DNA of 64,000 nt, from NCBI GenBank assembly GCA_009869945.1, contig WIXG01000199.1, positions 1 to 64,000 on the forward strand. The letters are read 5' to 3'. Below are positions 1-14,578 of the stretch, piece by piece. Under the pieces are notes generated by a model. The model did not search any database. It saw only the letters and a program-made list of their open reading frames with translations, and was not told where the DNA came from. The DNA comes from Mesaphorura yosii (lineage: Eukaryota > Arthropoda > Collembola > Poduromorpha > Tullbergiidae). Made by a program: the position numbers and the translations under genes. Numbering within the stretch: the first letter of the stretch is position 1; each line of letters starts with the position of its first letter.

Positions 1-17
1 CCCCAATTAATTCTTAC

Positions 18-2119
18 CCTGTGTTAAAAGCAGCTTCTGTGAGACTTCTCGATACTTGGCTTCCCATTCATCAGCGCTGTTCCGAATCAGAATTACTTGA
101 CCTTTAAGTGCGTTCACTTCTTCTTCAAGTTCATTTAAGTCTTCTAAAGAGTCCTCTCGTGCAGCTTTTCCGAATCCGGATTTGGACTTTTTAATTCCGG
201 ATGAAGACTTGTAGAGTCCTGACTTTGACTTCTTTAAGTCCTTGAAGGCTCGTGACTCCCGTCGAACAAGAGCAGACACTTGGCTCTCGGGTATCAGTCC
301 CAACTGCGCCTTCAATTTTTCATTTTCCGCTTCAATAGCAATGATTTGACATTGGAGATCCCGATTTTCCTTCCCCAGTTTGGCCTTTGCTTCATTTTCG
401 AGTTCCAGCATTTGTTTTGCCGACTGCAGGTCGTCTCTCAAAGCCTGGTCACAAACGAGAACGTTAGTCGCAGTTGAATACTCCTTGGATAACATTACTC
501 AATTCAACTTTAAATCTATTAGGAAACTCACAAGAAATTCAAATAAAATGAAAAAGAATCTTACATCGATGTCATCAGCCTCGTCCAAAAGTTCCGGGGG
601 CGGCTCAGGAATGACCACTTCTGCACCTCCTTCAGTTCTTTGAAGCTGCTCCTCGATCGTTAATTGGCGACGGAATTTTCTCAAACCTAATGATATGCTC
701 GTAAATTGAAGCACGATGTTCCATGAGGTCAAAGATGTAAAGGTTAAGAATGACATTCTCACCACCAAGAAGGGGCTTGCTGCGGTCGTTACATTGAACC
801 TTCTTCAGCTTAACCCCATGTTGGATCTCCGTCAGCAATTTGTTGTGGATGGCATCTGTCTTGCTGGCTGGCTTAGCTTCGGAGTCGAAGACAAACTGAG
901 GTAAAGTTGTTCGTAAAGTTGTAAACATCAATGGACATTATACGGCTCTTGGAAAGCTTAGAACATTTACGTACTTTTCCAAGTGATTTCATTCTCGGAA
1001 TGATTGGCTTGGACCTGTCGTTGCATTGCACGTGCTTCAGTTTCTTTCCGCTTTCTATCTCCTTCATCATCGTTCCCCAGTCCGGTCTTCTTCGTGGCAC
1101 CTTCCGAAGCTGCTCCAATCTTGCCAGTTGAGCCGGTGTTTTAAGCCCCGCTGTTGGCAAAGAGAAAACATTTGATTAAGGCGTATGATCAGAAATTGAC
1201 CAAAAACGGGTAACCAGATTTGTGGATGCAATGGTCGAACTACATTTGAAAAGCAGAATTGCCTGTGAAGATTCATTTGCTTACTTGGAGGCTTGTCAGC
1301 AGATGGCTGCAGCGGGGGTGGTGGTGGTGGTCCAGGCGGTGGCGGCGGGGGTGGGGCTTTACTTGCAGCCGGTGTCGGTGGCTTGCTTGCTGCTGGTGCT
1401 TTGGAGGCATTTTCATGCATGGTTTTTGAAGCCTTGTTGCTGCTACTAGCTGGCTCGTCAACCCGACTTATCGGGATGTTCTTAGTCGTTGGTTTTCGAA
1501 AGCTTGGTTGTGATGTTTCTTGACCTGAGTTTTTCGATCCATCAGGAGTTGATTTGCTGCTAGATGGCTGGGAGACGGGCTTCGGTTCATCTGCTTTCTG
1601 CGAACTGGCCGAGGTCTTCGAGGTGGTGGGTTTGCGCCAGGGAATATCTGCGGACTAATCAATTTGTTGAATATTAGTCTTCAACGAAGAACAATGGGTT
1701 AAGAAAGTTTCAACACTGGTGAGTAGAAAGAGTGAACCAAGCTTCTAGAGTAATGGGGTTATATTTTGACATTTTGAGTTGTGAGGGTTGCACCTGTCGG
1801 CGTGACACGTGAATTTACTTCAATGTATTTCGTTCACGTGTTTGTCAAAGTTCTTATCTGAAAATTATATCAGAAGCTGCGGACGTGCCATATGATTCAC
1901 TTGCTTTGCATTCGACGATATCTGTGCTTTAGGCACACGAAGATATTTGTCTTACCTGATTGTTGCTGGAGGTGGTACTTGTGTCCTTCGCCCAAGGGGC
2001 TTTTGGCTTCTGCGACGCCGGTGCTCCTGCTCGATTTGCTGGTACGATGGGCATTCCGTCACTGAAATTGTCTGCGCCGTATCTTAGGTCGAACGACAAA
2101 TCGCGAATTAATTCATGTC
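18..2119 (-). CDS. Proline-rich protein with two WH2 actin-binding motifs, SALS-like (partial)
   Basis: Exons joined in phase on the minus strand: 2119-1956, 1654-1285, 1150-975, 895-763, 686-565, 483-18. Order of parts: a linker with repeated Pro-Trp motifs (KAPWAKD, then DIPWRKP after the next splice), a Lys/Pro/Ser-rich stretch, a poly-proline run, then two WH2 motifs with nearly identical cores (KLKHVQCNDRSKPII and KLKKVQCNDRSKPLL), and a C-terminal coiled-coil-like region with a KKSKSG repeat. WH2 motifs bind monomeric actin and poly-proline usually recruits profilin. Two WH2 motifs plus poly-proline recall insect SALS, which controls sarcomeric thin-filament length; WIP/verprolin is the alternative. 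The 5' end is not resolved. At the left edge the frame stops at 7-9, but a strong donor (GTAAGA) sits just before, so the gene probably continues outside. WH2 identity is firm; the SALS assignment is inference. Confidence 0.65.
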
Positions 2120-3466
2120 CTCAGTGAGCAATGGCTGGCACAAACTACTGAATCTACGGCCCGTAGTACGACGAAAGGTTGAGATGGTGGCGGTGGCATA
2201 GATTCGCGACTGTGCAGGAAGAGAAGCTATTTTTGTACTTCTGGTAAACACAACTCAACATACTGGATTCTGTTATTTTTATGATCACTTGGCAAATCTT
2301 GCAAAATGAATTAAAGTAAAGATCCGGTACCGAGTGGTGACTGTAGTCTAGAAATAGGTTGCCGTGTTACGCCGCCCGCGATATCACACATTTTGCAAGT
2401 TGTACTCATTCCTCTAAGAGCATATGAATTGGACAGATTCCAGAATCTAGTGCATAAAAACATACACTTGTGACCTCATCGTTTTTATTAAATGAAGAAA
2501 TATGCCGAGTCCATCTAACCACTCAATGCACATAATGCGATGTGGGGTGCATGAAGCGAACAGCTGGGACACTAACTAGCCAGGGGAAATGACCAACGAG
2601 CGGACGGTGGACGGTGGTTGGAACTGGAAGTATGATAAGTGCGAATTGGGTATTGGAGAAGAAAGGCACAATTGCCAGCCATGAGTCATGTGATTTCAAT
2701 GGGCAGAGAATGAGTCATGGAAGCATTGCGAATTGCTACAGATGAAGCAAAAGATCGTTTGCTGACCAGATCATATTTTGATGTGGCAACTTCTGAAATC
2801 TTTTACTGTCTCATCCCACGTTCACCAGTGCGGTGAATTTGATGGTGACATTGATGCTGGAATTTGTATTGGACTGAGTTGACCAGACCAATGGACCATG
2901 TCCACAAATATTGTCGCTTTGAATTGTAAATCTGATTCTAAACATCCGATTTTCATGAAGGATGCAGCGAGCAATTAACAATACAAATATGCAGTTCCAA
3001 ATTCCAACAGGATTGGGAGTCGGAGTGTGGATGCTGCGTACTTCGATGAAAGCTTCTGAGATTTTAACGACGCGTATACCGTATGTAACCTTATATGGTT
3101 GAACTAGAGACGAAAGCAGTGTTGCCGTCACGAAGTGTTTCCCCTGCTTTAAAGCGATGTAGGTGTAGTGATATCGGTACGATGGTGATGGTAGGTGGGT
3201 TTTGCGAGCTGTCTCAACTCAGTCTTGTGCTACGGCTTGCGTAGAGTGTACGAGTGCGATTTTGCATCCGAAATGTGATGTCAAAGTTTCGGCTTGTTGT
3301 TGAGGTTTATCAGTAATCTCTGGTCACTCACGGTCACTGCTGGACACTGGGCACCAGTATTCAACTTCAGTGAGGTGTGGTTATTTGTGCCGCCTCCCAA
3401 TTTGTTATGTCATTAATTGACAATCGCATCCTGTGATACAACAGTTTACAGACAGGAGGTTTTTGA
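2120..3466. other. Unassigned stretch between the WH2 gene and coronin
   Basis: It should hold missing 5' exons of the WH2 gene (minus) and the coronin promoter (plus). A minus-strand open frame at 3131-2811 ends in a stop but has no clear splice sites or family resemblance, and a Pro-rich short frame near 2200 could not be spliced in phase to the exon at 2119. I see no other feature I can support. Confidence 0.4.
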
Positions 3467-6093
<2,627 letters not shown>

Positions 6094-7742
6094 CATTGAC
6101 AACCTGTTCTCATGGAATTATTCACAATAGAATTTAAGGCTTTCCATCCTCCCGAATTTATGACTTGATTGTTCAGTACTATGCAATTATGAGGTTAGGT
6201 GGTGTAATTTGTCAAGTATTTGAACAACGCGCACTGCTTGCGCCTGCGACTATTTTCAGAAAGTAAAGCTTTATATAATTTTAATTAATTATCATAATCA
6301 TAGCTCTATCTCTTTAATTCAATGGTTGTTGTGTTGTACTTGATTCAGTTGAGCTCTACAAATATTGTGTTATATTGTTTTTTGTTGTAGAATTGTGTTG
6401 ATTGTTTCGTGGGCCTACTAAAATTTTGGCACCACAATTTTACTAATTATTATGTTAGAAATGTTGTTACATCTGTAAATAATTTAAGTCTACGAATCTG
6501 GACTGTTCCTCAATGCTCAGCGCGTGCAGGGGATCAGTTGAGTTCACCGAGAAGGAACATGAACCACAAGGATCAATTTAACCGTCCTTCAGAAGCCTGT
6601 AAGGTAAAATTAATTTTTCAGTTTACAACTTGGAGCGTTTTCGGGTTTTATTTGCTTTCATTTGATTAATATCGTACAGTTGTCCGTAAGGATCTTGTAT
6701 TTTGTAAGTTTTCATAATCATCATCGATTTTCAAACAAGGTAGTCTGGACCATGCATTTATTTGCCACAAATTATTGAAATTAAGGTTCAATTACGATAA
6801 GAAAATAATCTTCTGCTTTTTGGCTATTTCGGTCTCAAATTATGGAATTGATTAGAATTGTTATCAAAGCTTTGAGCTTGACACGTTACTTGTCCTACCC
6901 ACACATTAAAAGGTAAAATGTAAATTGTGTTGTGAATTCATGAATTGAACCTTAGGATTAAGTAACTTGTCGCGTAGCCACCCATGAAATGCCTTGCTAA
7001 CAAATGTCAAATAGTTTGCTCACTCGAGTTCATGTTCAAAATCCAGAGTGTACATTAATCCCGAATCCCCCAATTGTTAACCGTTGTATGAGTATAATTT
7101 GGCTGAGCTTTTATTTGTCGATGAGCATGGTGCTAAAACTGTTCACTATTCAAAATTGAAGTTTGATACGATTTTAAGGTATCGTTGTTGATCATGGTAA
7201 ATATTTCTACAAAATTATCTGATAAGGAAAGACTTTGACTTTCTCACAAATTACTCTAAACATTGTTACGAATACAAGTGCCAAGTACCTAAGTGAAGCC
7301 TTCTGATTACAAGTATTGAATAAAAAGTTAATTCATTTGCGCCTTTGTCAGGCGATTGCTATTATATCGAATCTGCTTTCATCAATATATTCAGTTTTAC
7401 GAATCTGGACTCGGGCTCATGGTTGCAGTTGCGGACAAAGAGCGAACAAAACCTCAAAGGACAGAAAACTTGCCAAAGACAATTCAGAATAAATGTCTCA
7501 CATTTTTTAAACAAATTTGATTGAAGTTTGAAGGCAAAGACAAAACACGAGAGAAAATGACAGACAACTGCATTTATTACAGGCTATTATAAATGTAAGA
7601 TTGTAATAAACATGTAGAAGTAGGAGATACCTGATTGAAAAGATAGGAATTATCTGGCCTAGATGTTCATTATTGGCGCAAAATTTACTTTGGTCATCAA
7701 TGCTTCCTTTCATTCTCATGCCCATTTGAGGAACCGTTTCTT
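6094..7742. other. Convergent 3' UTR/intergenic stretch between coronin and VPS33A
   Basis: AT-rich, without credible coding frames. It carries AATAAA on the plus strand at 7319-7324 (coronin side) and TTTATT at 7573-7578, which is AATAAA on the minus strand about 165 bases past the VPS33A stop. The 1.2 kb from the coronin stop to its first clear signal suggests a long 3' UTR or an unseen weaker signal. Confidence 0.5.
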
Positions 7743-10108
7743 TTATGGCACTACCGTCAGCGAGTTTAGGAACGTGTTGCCATTAATAATTTTTGTTGTA
7801 ATAATGAGGAATTCCCCTGTCAAAGAACAAACAAATCTGACATGAAATCCTGAGGCCAAAGTGTCAAATGTTTACAATGGTTTATTAGCTTACAATCCTC
7901 TTGTTTGGCGAGAAATCGGAGAGCTGACACTTCTGCAAATGTACATCCGCCAATAAAAACAACAACTGATACTTTGTGCTTTCTCCTGGAATGAGGTTCA
8001 ACGTTGTCGTGGTCGATGGTCGGGCCAGGAATCCATGCATTCAAAGAATCTCGCAGGGTGTTCCACAAAGACGGCTTTAATCGGTGCTGAATAAGACGGA
8101 CACTCAATGGGGCGTATCTGCGAACAAAAGGATTCCAGTTATTGCCTAACTATCTATCTCTTAGCACTTATCGAATTCGTAATCATACATGCTGTGGACA
8201 TAAGAAAAATCCTCCGGCTTAATTTCCGAACCATCACAGACAATCAGATTCAGTGCCCTTCGAAGTACAGAGTATTTACTGCCCTGAAATACAAATACAA
8301 ATATTCGCTCAGAACATAAGAGATTACTGTCTTATTTCCAAAGGATTAATTGTGTAAACCTGTGGTTGGAGATAGCCAGCTTTACGAAGCAATTCCAACG
8401 TCAGGAAGTTGTCAAACCCATAATTTTGAAAAATCATTCGCTCATATTGCTGCAGCACCTTCGGTCTCAGTCCGCCGTTGCAAGTTATACCTGATCAAAT
8501 TCAATGGTTGCACCAGATAAAGGTCAGATCATGAGGTTAAGATGTAGACGTTAGTTATTGTTTTACTTTGTATTAAAAGAAGTCGCAGAACTTTCATGAA
8601 GGGAACATTTTTACAGATTAGCGCCTCGATGTGAGTGTTGACTTTATCCACATCTATTCCATTCAATAACTCCTGCTCGCACTCGAGACCAACCAGAAAA
8701 TCATCGTGTTCTGTGTTTTCTTTCAACATTTCTGCAATTGAAGCGTCTGTTTCGAGTCAAATGAACAAAAATATATCGTATCATTATCTCCGACGGGGTT
8801 GATAGAAAAATTTTAATTCAATAAAAAGAAGCGACTCACGGACAATCAGCGATTGTTTTAGCGTATTCAAAGCAGGCAGCTGTTGGACCAGTTTCTTCAT
8901 TTCGTTCATTGACTGGGCCTTATCCTTCTGTTTGTACAAAGTCTGAATGTCGTTAGTCTTGAGTCTCAAGAAACTTCCCACAGCACTGAAGTTCTGATCT
9001 CTCAGATCGGCGAACAAATCCTCGTTCGAGCTAAGGATAACTTGCTTTGCTTCTTTGAACTTCTCTTCGGGGAATTTAGCGTGGTCTGATGTAAAAAGAG
9101 TGAATGAATTTCTCTTGCCAGTGAGATTCAGAATGAGAAATTTTAAACGTGTGAACTTACTACAATTTACTCCATAAAATTCGTCGATCAATCCTTCATA
9201 CGTCAACTGAGTGATTATTGGGGAGAGAAGATCAACCTGTCTGTCCACCAAAATCATGTTGCCAATATTTGAATCGGATATCTGTGGCTTCAGATTTCCG
9301 GCTTCTTGCTTCATCACCTGCATGAGGTCGAATACGTACTGAGCAGCTGTTCCTTTCCCGAAGATAGTATCAGGTACTCCGAACTTTTTCTGAAAGAGCA
9401 TGAGTGATTCGGCGATCTGATGTAAGCCACCAGCATCACGATCAATGTAGTACTCCTTCGCGAAACTATCCACCTCCAGAGTTAATACGTCCACGTCTAG
9501 AGGAAACAAGTAAATTGGTAGAACTTCAACTGATGTGACGAATTCCAAAACATGCTGGCTCTGTTATCGGGGGAAAATCATATTGCATTACAGTACAACA
9601 GTGTATCAGACCGTTGAATGATGGTAATTAACGACTAACCTCTAGCCACTTTAGACATAGCAATGACTTGTTTGGCAATAGGATCAAATGAAATTTTTTA
9701 CGGCGATGGTTCCGTACTTCTCGTTGGATAATAGATACCACGAATTTCATAAGAGCCACAATTGGTCTGCACAGGAATAAAATGGATTCCGGTACATCGT
9801 CATGTGGAAGAGCCCCCTGCTCTAGAGACACCATTGTCAGAACTCCATTCTCTTTAAAAAGCGAAGGATCCGACACCAAGTTCAGAGGATTGATGAGACC
9901 TCTGTCCCAAACCAGAGTCTGGATCAAAGGAAAAAATTTGCACCAAAGTTTCCATCCTTATAATAATTTCCGACTTAAGGCGAAATACCTTCGGTCCTGG
10001 GAACTTGTTGAGTAAGGCAACGATGTCTTTCTTAGCAATTTCTTTCAGAATGGATACATCCAACGCACTGTTCATTGATTTTCTTGTAAAATCTGTTTTG
10101 CATTCCAT
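7743..10108 (-). CDS. Vps33A: VPS33A, Sec1/Munc18 subunit of HOPS/CORVET tethering complexes
   Basis: Nine exons join in phase: 10108-9989, 9918-9640, 9560-9161, 9085-8840, 8731-8567, 8490-8360, 8283-8189, 8117-7894, 7816-7743. The product is 577 residues; human VPS33A has 596. Family landmarks run the full length: VWDRGLINPL near the N-terminus, LLPNKSLLCL, the central FGKGTAAQYV and LVDRQVDLLSPIITQLTYEG, NGIDVDKVN, YAPLSVRLIQHR, and the C-terminal GGCTFAEVSALRFL and TTKIINGNTF. The match is to VPS33A rather than VPS45 or SLY1 along the C-terminal third. It binds SNARE bundles and VPS16 and drives fusion of late endosomes, lysosomes and autophagosomes (Drosophila carnation is the fly form). 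It is divergent from RPL6, with 582 bases between start codons. Confidence 0.96.
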
Positions 10109-10690
10109 TGTCTATCCACTGTTGATCTAAGCAGGATGAGGACTCCCCAGTATTACATAGGATCAATCCAAGAAATCCAAGTTCAAAAAAAAACTTGCCC
10201 ACCAACGATGCAGGACCTCGTCAAAAACCCAATCGACTGATCAATAATGTTGCCCCATATCGGGGTGTTGGGACAAATTTCGGCAGGAACTACTGAATCG
10301 AGAAGAGAGTAAGAGAATCAACTGTTGAAATTCTAGCACTCCCAATTTGTACAAGTGATTTATTATGGGCAGACAAGTAAAACACAAACACGACAATTTT
10401 CCCGGCCAAGTCCTTGGATATCTTGAATGATTGGGGCTGAATGCTGGGGAGATTTGAACACGTGAACAGGCAAAAAGCTGCGAAGCGTAGTACTGTAATG
10501 CATGTTGCGGCTGCCATATGCCATTTCAAAGCACGTCCCACACAATAGCACTGGTGCTGGTGAGGCCGGCGTGCGTGCTTTTGCCACATTTCTCATTGGG
10601 AGCAGTGCAGTTCCATATTTCCATCACACGGGAATTATTAGCAAAGAATTAATTTACAATCCTACAATTAGAAATTAAAGTCGAGTTAAT
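10109..10690. promoter_or_regulatory. Divergent intergenic region between VPS33A and RPL6
   Basis: The 582 bases between two outward-facing start codons must hold both promoters, though I cannot place a TATA box or exact start sites. Overlapping minus-strand frames at 10290-10596, and a good acceptor-like tract near 10299 followed by a short open frame, could be an extra small gene. They match no family I know and share the space with the RPL6 leader, so I do not call them. Confidence 0.45.
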
Positions 10691-12070
10691 ATGGCTCCGA
10701 CAACTAAAAAACCCAAGACTAAAACTCCTCACAAGAATCCAACCCTTGTGCCCGGAGTGCATCGCTTTGGAAGGTCGAAAATGTACCACAAGAAGGGACT
10801 TTGGGCTAAGAAGAGTATTCAGAACCCGAAGCAGGTATGTAATGGCACTATTTATTGAAATAACTGGTGAATTCAGTTAGAGCTCAGTGGAAAGGGATAG
10901 GACACATCGGACACAAGAAAGCTAATTGTGATTTTGCTTCATAGTTTCCTTTTTGACTGTATCGTAGTGGCAGCAGTAGTACAATGACTTGATCTTTAAC
11001 TGGGGAACTGTTTTATTCTTGCGGGTCTATTTTAAATGTATTGGGCCATCGCAAGCGCTACTATTTTCAATGAGTGTTAGCTGACGATTATTTTGTGGCC
11101 AATTTTACAATCTGCAAATTAAGCAACTAAATACGTTCTTGCTAATTACAGGTGAAGCCGAAGAAGGTCCTCACGGTCGAGAAGAAGATCAAGGGCGACA
11201 AGAATGGTGGAAAGCGTCTTGTTCAAGTCGTAAAATCAAAGCGTTTGCATGGAACAGCCCGCCCACCTGTCCAACGGAGGGCTACGAAGTACCCCCAAAG
11301 GAAGCACAAGCTCCGTCGCAGTTTGACTCCTGGGACAATTTGCATTTTGGTGGCTGGCCGTCATGCAGGAAAGCGCGTCGTTTTCCTGAAGCAGTTGGAA
11401 TCTGGATTGATTCTTGTCACAGGTAATGAACGGCATTATCATTTTTAAGTGGTTCATGTAATTTATTATCATAATCTTGAACTGAGGTGTTGCAAGTTGT
11501 TTAGAATATTTTTACTGGGCCGGTTAATTTTTTACGAGTTTTTTTTATCGCCAGCCAATAACTTCGTGTATGAAATGCAGGATACTTGAATCTTAAGCAC
11601 GCATCTTGTTTAATATTACGCACAGGACCATTCAAGATCAACGCTGTTCCTCTGCGTCGTGTTAATCAGCAGTACGTTATTGCCACATCGACCAAGTTAG
11701 ATATTTCCAAGCTTAACGTCGATCAAAAGTTCAACGACACGTACTTCCGACGGGACAAGAGGGGCGCCAACAAGTCTCGAAAGCAACAAGAGGGAAACAT
11801 CTTCGCTTCCGAGAAGGCATTGTATCAAGTCAGTGATGTTCGCAAAACTGATCAGGTATGTTTTTGAAACAATACTTTTGGAGGTACAAATGCCATTAAT
11901 TAATTGAATCGTAACTTATGCCGCTTATGTGTTTACGATTGCAGACGGAGGTAGACAAGGCTCTTTTGGCAGTAATAAAATCACACCCAGAGAAGAAGAT
12001 GCTTCTCAAATACTTGGGTTCACGATTCGGACTGCGAACGGGATTGTATCCACACAAGATTAAATTTTAA
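10691..12070 (+). CDS. RpL6: 60S ribosomal protein L6 (eL6)
   Basis: Four exons join in phase: 10691-10834, 11152-11422, 11626-11855, 11945-12070, giving 256 residues (human 288; the N-terminal tail is shorter here). The first exon encodes a Lys-rich tail ([17 protein letters not shown]) typical of eL6. The core is unmistakable: [20 protein letters not shown], then [30 protein letters not shown] and the C-terminal GLYPHKIKF. It is a structural protein of the large ribosomal subunit. Introns 1 and 2 (about 317 and 203 bases) are longer than others nearby. AATAAA lies 26 bases after the stop. No defects seen. Confidence 0.98.
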
Positions 12071-12095
12071 ATGTTTCTGAGTTTATCTTGTTTTG

Positions 12096-12101
12096 AATAA
12101 A
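12096..12101 (+). terminator. Polyadenylation signal of RPL6
   Basis: A perfect AATAAA lies 26 bases after the RPL6 stop codon, followed by a TTTTC-containing stretch. This implies a very short 3' UTR, as is usual for ribosomal protein mRNAs. Confidence 0.8.
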
Positions 12102-12642
12102 GAGATTTTCGGTCAGAATTGTACTCAGTGTGCCCTCATTCAGTTTTCAGTTAAATCTGAAGTAATTTACTTCAATTTATTCCCCTTCAGCTCTTTTGGC
12201 ACAACTTCCATGACTCACCAGTAACTCCGTATTCTTCTCGTTGCATGAAGTAGGAATTCTTCCAAATCTGTTGCGTTGGACGCATAAAGACCAACGGTCA
12301 TGTCATGTTGATATTCCTGTGATTGATTGAGCAGTATCAAAGATTCTTAGAATTACACTGGTCGTTTCAGCTGGCGTCAAAACAGCATCTTGTGCCGATC
12401 GTTAAGTGTACGTGTGCATCTCGTGTGCGTTGAGTTCCTTGAGATGTAGAGTATGGCTTTATACGAATCCCAACATCATCATCCTACCCATAATTCATAA
12501 TTAATTTCCATCATTTTAGTTATAAGTTAGACGATTTTCGAAGACGATTCAAGAAGTCAACAAGACGGTCACTTGTCCGACGAGAAGAACGAGATCCACC
12601 ACATTGTGGGCTGCAGGTTGAGCTTGGACAATACGAGACAAT

Positions 12643-12887
12643 ATGAGTACTATTTTAAAGCGTGTTGCGGGAATTCATTGTCTCGTTGACTCTTTTCGTG
12701 CCAAAACGATCCGTTATCGTAGGAGTCGTGGAGCCATCGGTCACGTACTTTACAACAAATTTGATTCTAAAAACGTAAGGTTGTACAGACATCTAAACGT
12801 TTTGTCCCAAAATTCGAAATAGAAATTAGGTTTACATCACGATAACCACAAACTACCTGATTTTCATAGAGACCGCTGATTTGGTAA
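12643..12887 (+). CDS. Possible small gene encoding a basic 49-residue protein
   Basis: An ATG at 12643 opens 44 codons ending at a donor (AAAAAC/GTAAGG, after 12774). An acceptor (TTTTCATAG) leads to 12870, and the joined frame ends in TAA at 12887 after RPLIW. The peptide begins MSTILKRVAGIHCLVDSFRA and is Arg/Lys-rich, compatible with a small mitochondrial or ribosome-associated protein, but I do not recognise it. It sits in the 0.9 kb between RPL6 and RAD9. The alternative is that this is the spliced 5' leader of RAD9, whose ATG follows 87 bases later. Evidence is limited to an open frame plus splice sites. Confidence 0.3.
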
Positions 12888-12974
12888 GAAATCTCTAAAG
12901 AAAAGGTCCTCCAGAATACTGAGCCATTCTGCAACTGCTGACTGAAGCGTCCTCCAGATAAAAAGTCCGCCACG

Positions 12975-14578
12975 ATGAAGTGCCTGATGGACCCCATCGC
13001 CTTAAAGAGTAAGAAATGGCAGAAGTATGTGGGAATTGTAAACAGTAATGGGAAGAAGGTGGATTATTAACTCTGTTCTACAATCTTCAGGATGGGGCAA
13101 AGTTGTTCATGCTATTACTCTAATTGGTGAGCAGAATGTACAAGTTCGGTTTGGGCCCATCGGCTTGGTCTTGGCCACATTTAATGCTGCTACTACAATT
13201 TGCGCCAAGGCGATCTTCGAGCCAGAGTTCTTTGCCATGTAAGTGCGAAATGTTCAACCATTCAATAGTCAAATCAGTGACTTCGTTTCAGGCGACACCA
13301 ACCTAATTTTCAGTTACGACCGACCAAGAGGAGAGGAAGCTGCTTGCTTAGTTCAATCCAAAGGCCTGCTGAAACCATTTCGATCATTGCGCTTCTTGAC
13401 AAAATGTTCCACGACGTGTGAAGTGGAGTACGTCCCAGGAAACGATTTTCTGCAAATCACTCTTCAGTACAAATTGGGTGGTGAAATTCGCTACAAATTG
13501 GCCCTTGCAAGTGGCCAATTCGATTACCCTGAAGACGTTGACTACACTCTTCTGCCCAACTTAATTAATGCTGAGCCAAAACTTTTCTTCAACTTCATGT
13601 CAAATTTTTCACATGGCAAGGGAATTGTGGACTTGACAATAAAACCTACTCAAAACAGAGTTCTCTTGAAGAACTGTATGACCGATTTAGTTAAGAAAGG
13701 TAAGTGGAAACGCATCTTAATGTTAATTATTGGCCTAGGCCAATAAGTTGACGAGCAGACAACCTCCATCGAATTTTTTGATTCGCAGATGGCAAGATTT
13801 ACACTGAGCTGTGTATCAATGCGAACGATTTCTATGAATACGATGTTAAGGAAGAATGTGAGCTGACAATTGACATGAAGGAATTTAAGATATTTGCAAA
13901 CTTCGCTGAAACAATGAAATTGCCAATTGCTCTGCACTTCGACACCCCACGCCAGTAAGTTCATTTTGAAGTACTTGTATACGTATAACATTCCCTTCCT
14001 CACCATCACCTGTGTTAAAAATAAATGGGTCTCCATTCATGCCACATTGAGACAGTTTGACCCTTCGCTTCCTATTTTACAAATCTTGGAGTCATTTTCA
14101 CCTTCCAGACTCAAATCCGATTTAATTCAGAATGTGGAACCCAGACGCACTTCTTGATTGCTCTTCCGATTGCATAAGCTTTATGACTATAATCTTACGA
14201 GTTTTTGTGAACAGGCCAGTTACTATCACCGGCAGGAGTGACGATCACTACATCACCACGCTTACTCTCGCAACGCGTCGTGTCACCTCTGCTCGATCCG
14301 CTCGACGTGTCTCTAGCCCGTCTGGTCAAGAACACATTAGTAGTGTCCGATCGAACACTCAACGAAGGCCCTTAAGCGATACGAACCAGGACCCTTTCGT
14401 ACCACAAAGACCAACTACGCCACCAAATGCCGGGGGTCAGGGATTCAGATTTGATAGCTCACTCACACCTGAACAACGAGTTCGGCGTATGTTTCCTGGG
14501 TTGGGCGAAGTCTTCGATCCGATTAGAGACATTCCTGGGCAAGACATTGTGCTGGTTGAGGACAGCGACGAAGATTAA
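12975..14578 (+). CDS. Rad9: RAD9 checkpoint clamp subunit (9-1-1 complex)
   Basis: Five exons join in phase: 12975-13008, 13091-13238, 13314-13699, 13789-13954, 14215-14578, giving 365 residues (human RAD9A 391). The start MKCLMDPIALKRWGKVVHAI aligns with the RAD9 N-terminus (MKCL...GKAVH). The PCNA-like ring domains extend to about residue 270, with FEPEFFAIYDRPRGE, LLKPFRSLRFL and LKEF-type segments (DMKEFKIFANFAE, LPIALHFDTP). A disordered Ser/Arg/Pro-rich tail follows and ends VLVEDSDED. RAD9 pairs with HUS1 and RAD1 as a DNA-damage sliding clamp that activates ATR. The acidic Ser-containing end matches the place where vertebrate RAD9, once phosphorylated by CK2, binds TOPBP1. AATAAA is at 14635-14640. 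Confidence 0.93.

Noticed and set aside
2811-3131. Minus-strand 106-codon frame upstream of the WH2 gene
   Set aside because: Some segments look protein-like, but I found no splice join to the WH2 gene and no family resemblance.
10290-10596. Two overlapping minus-strand frames between VPS33A and RPL6
   Set aside because: They lie in the divergent promoter, match no family, and no donor joins them in phase to the acceptor near 10299.
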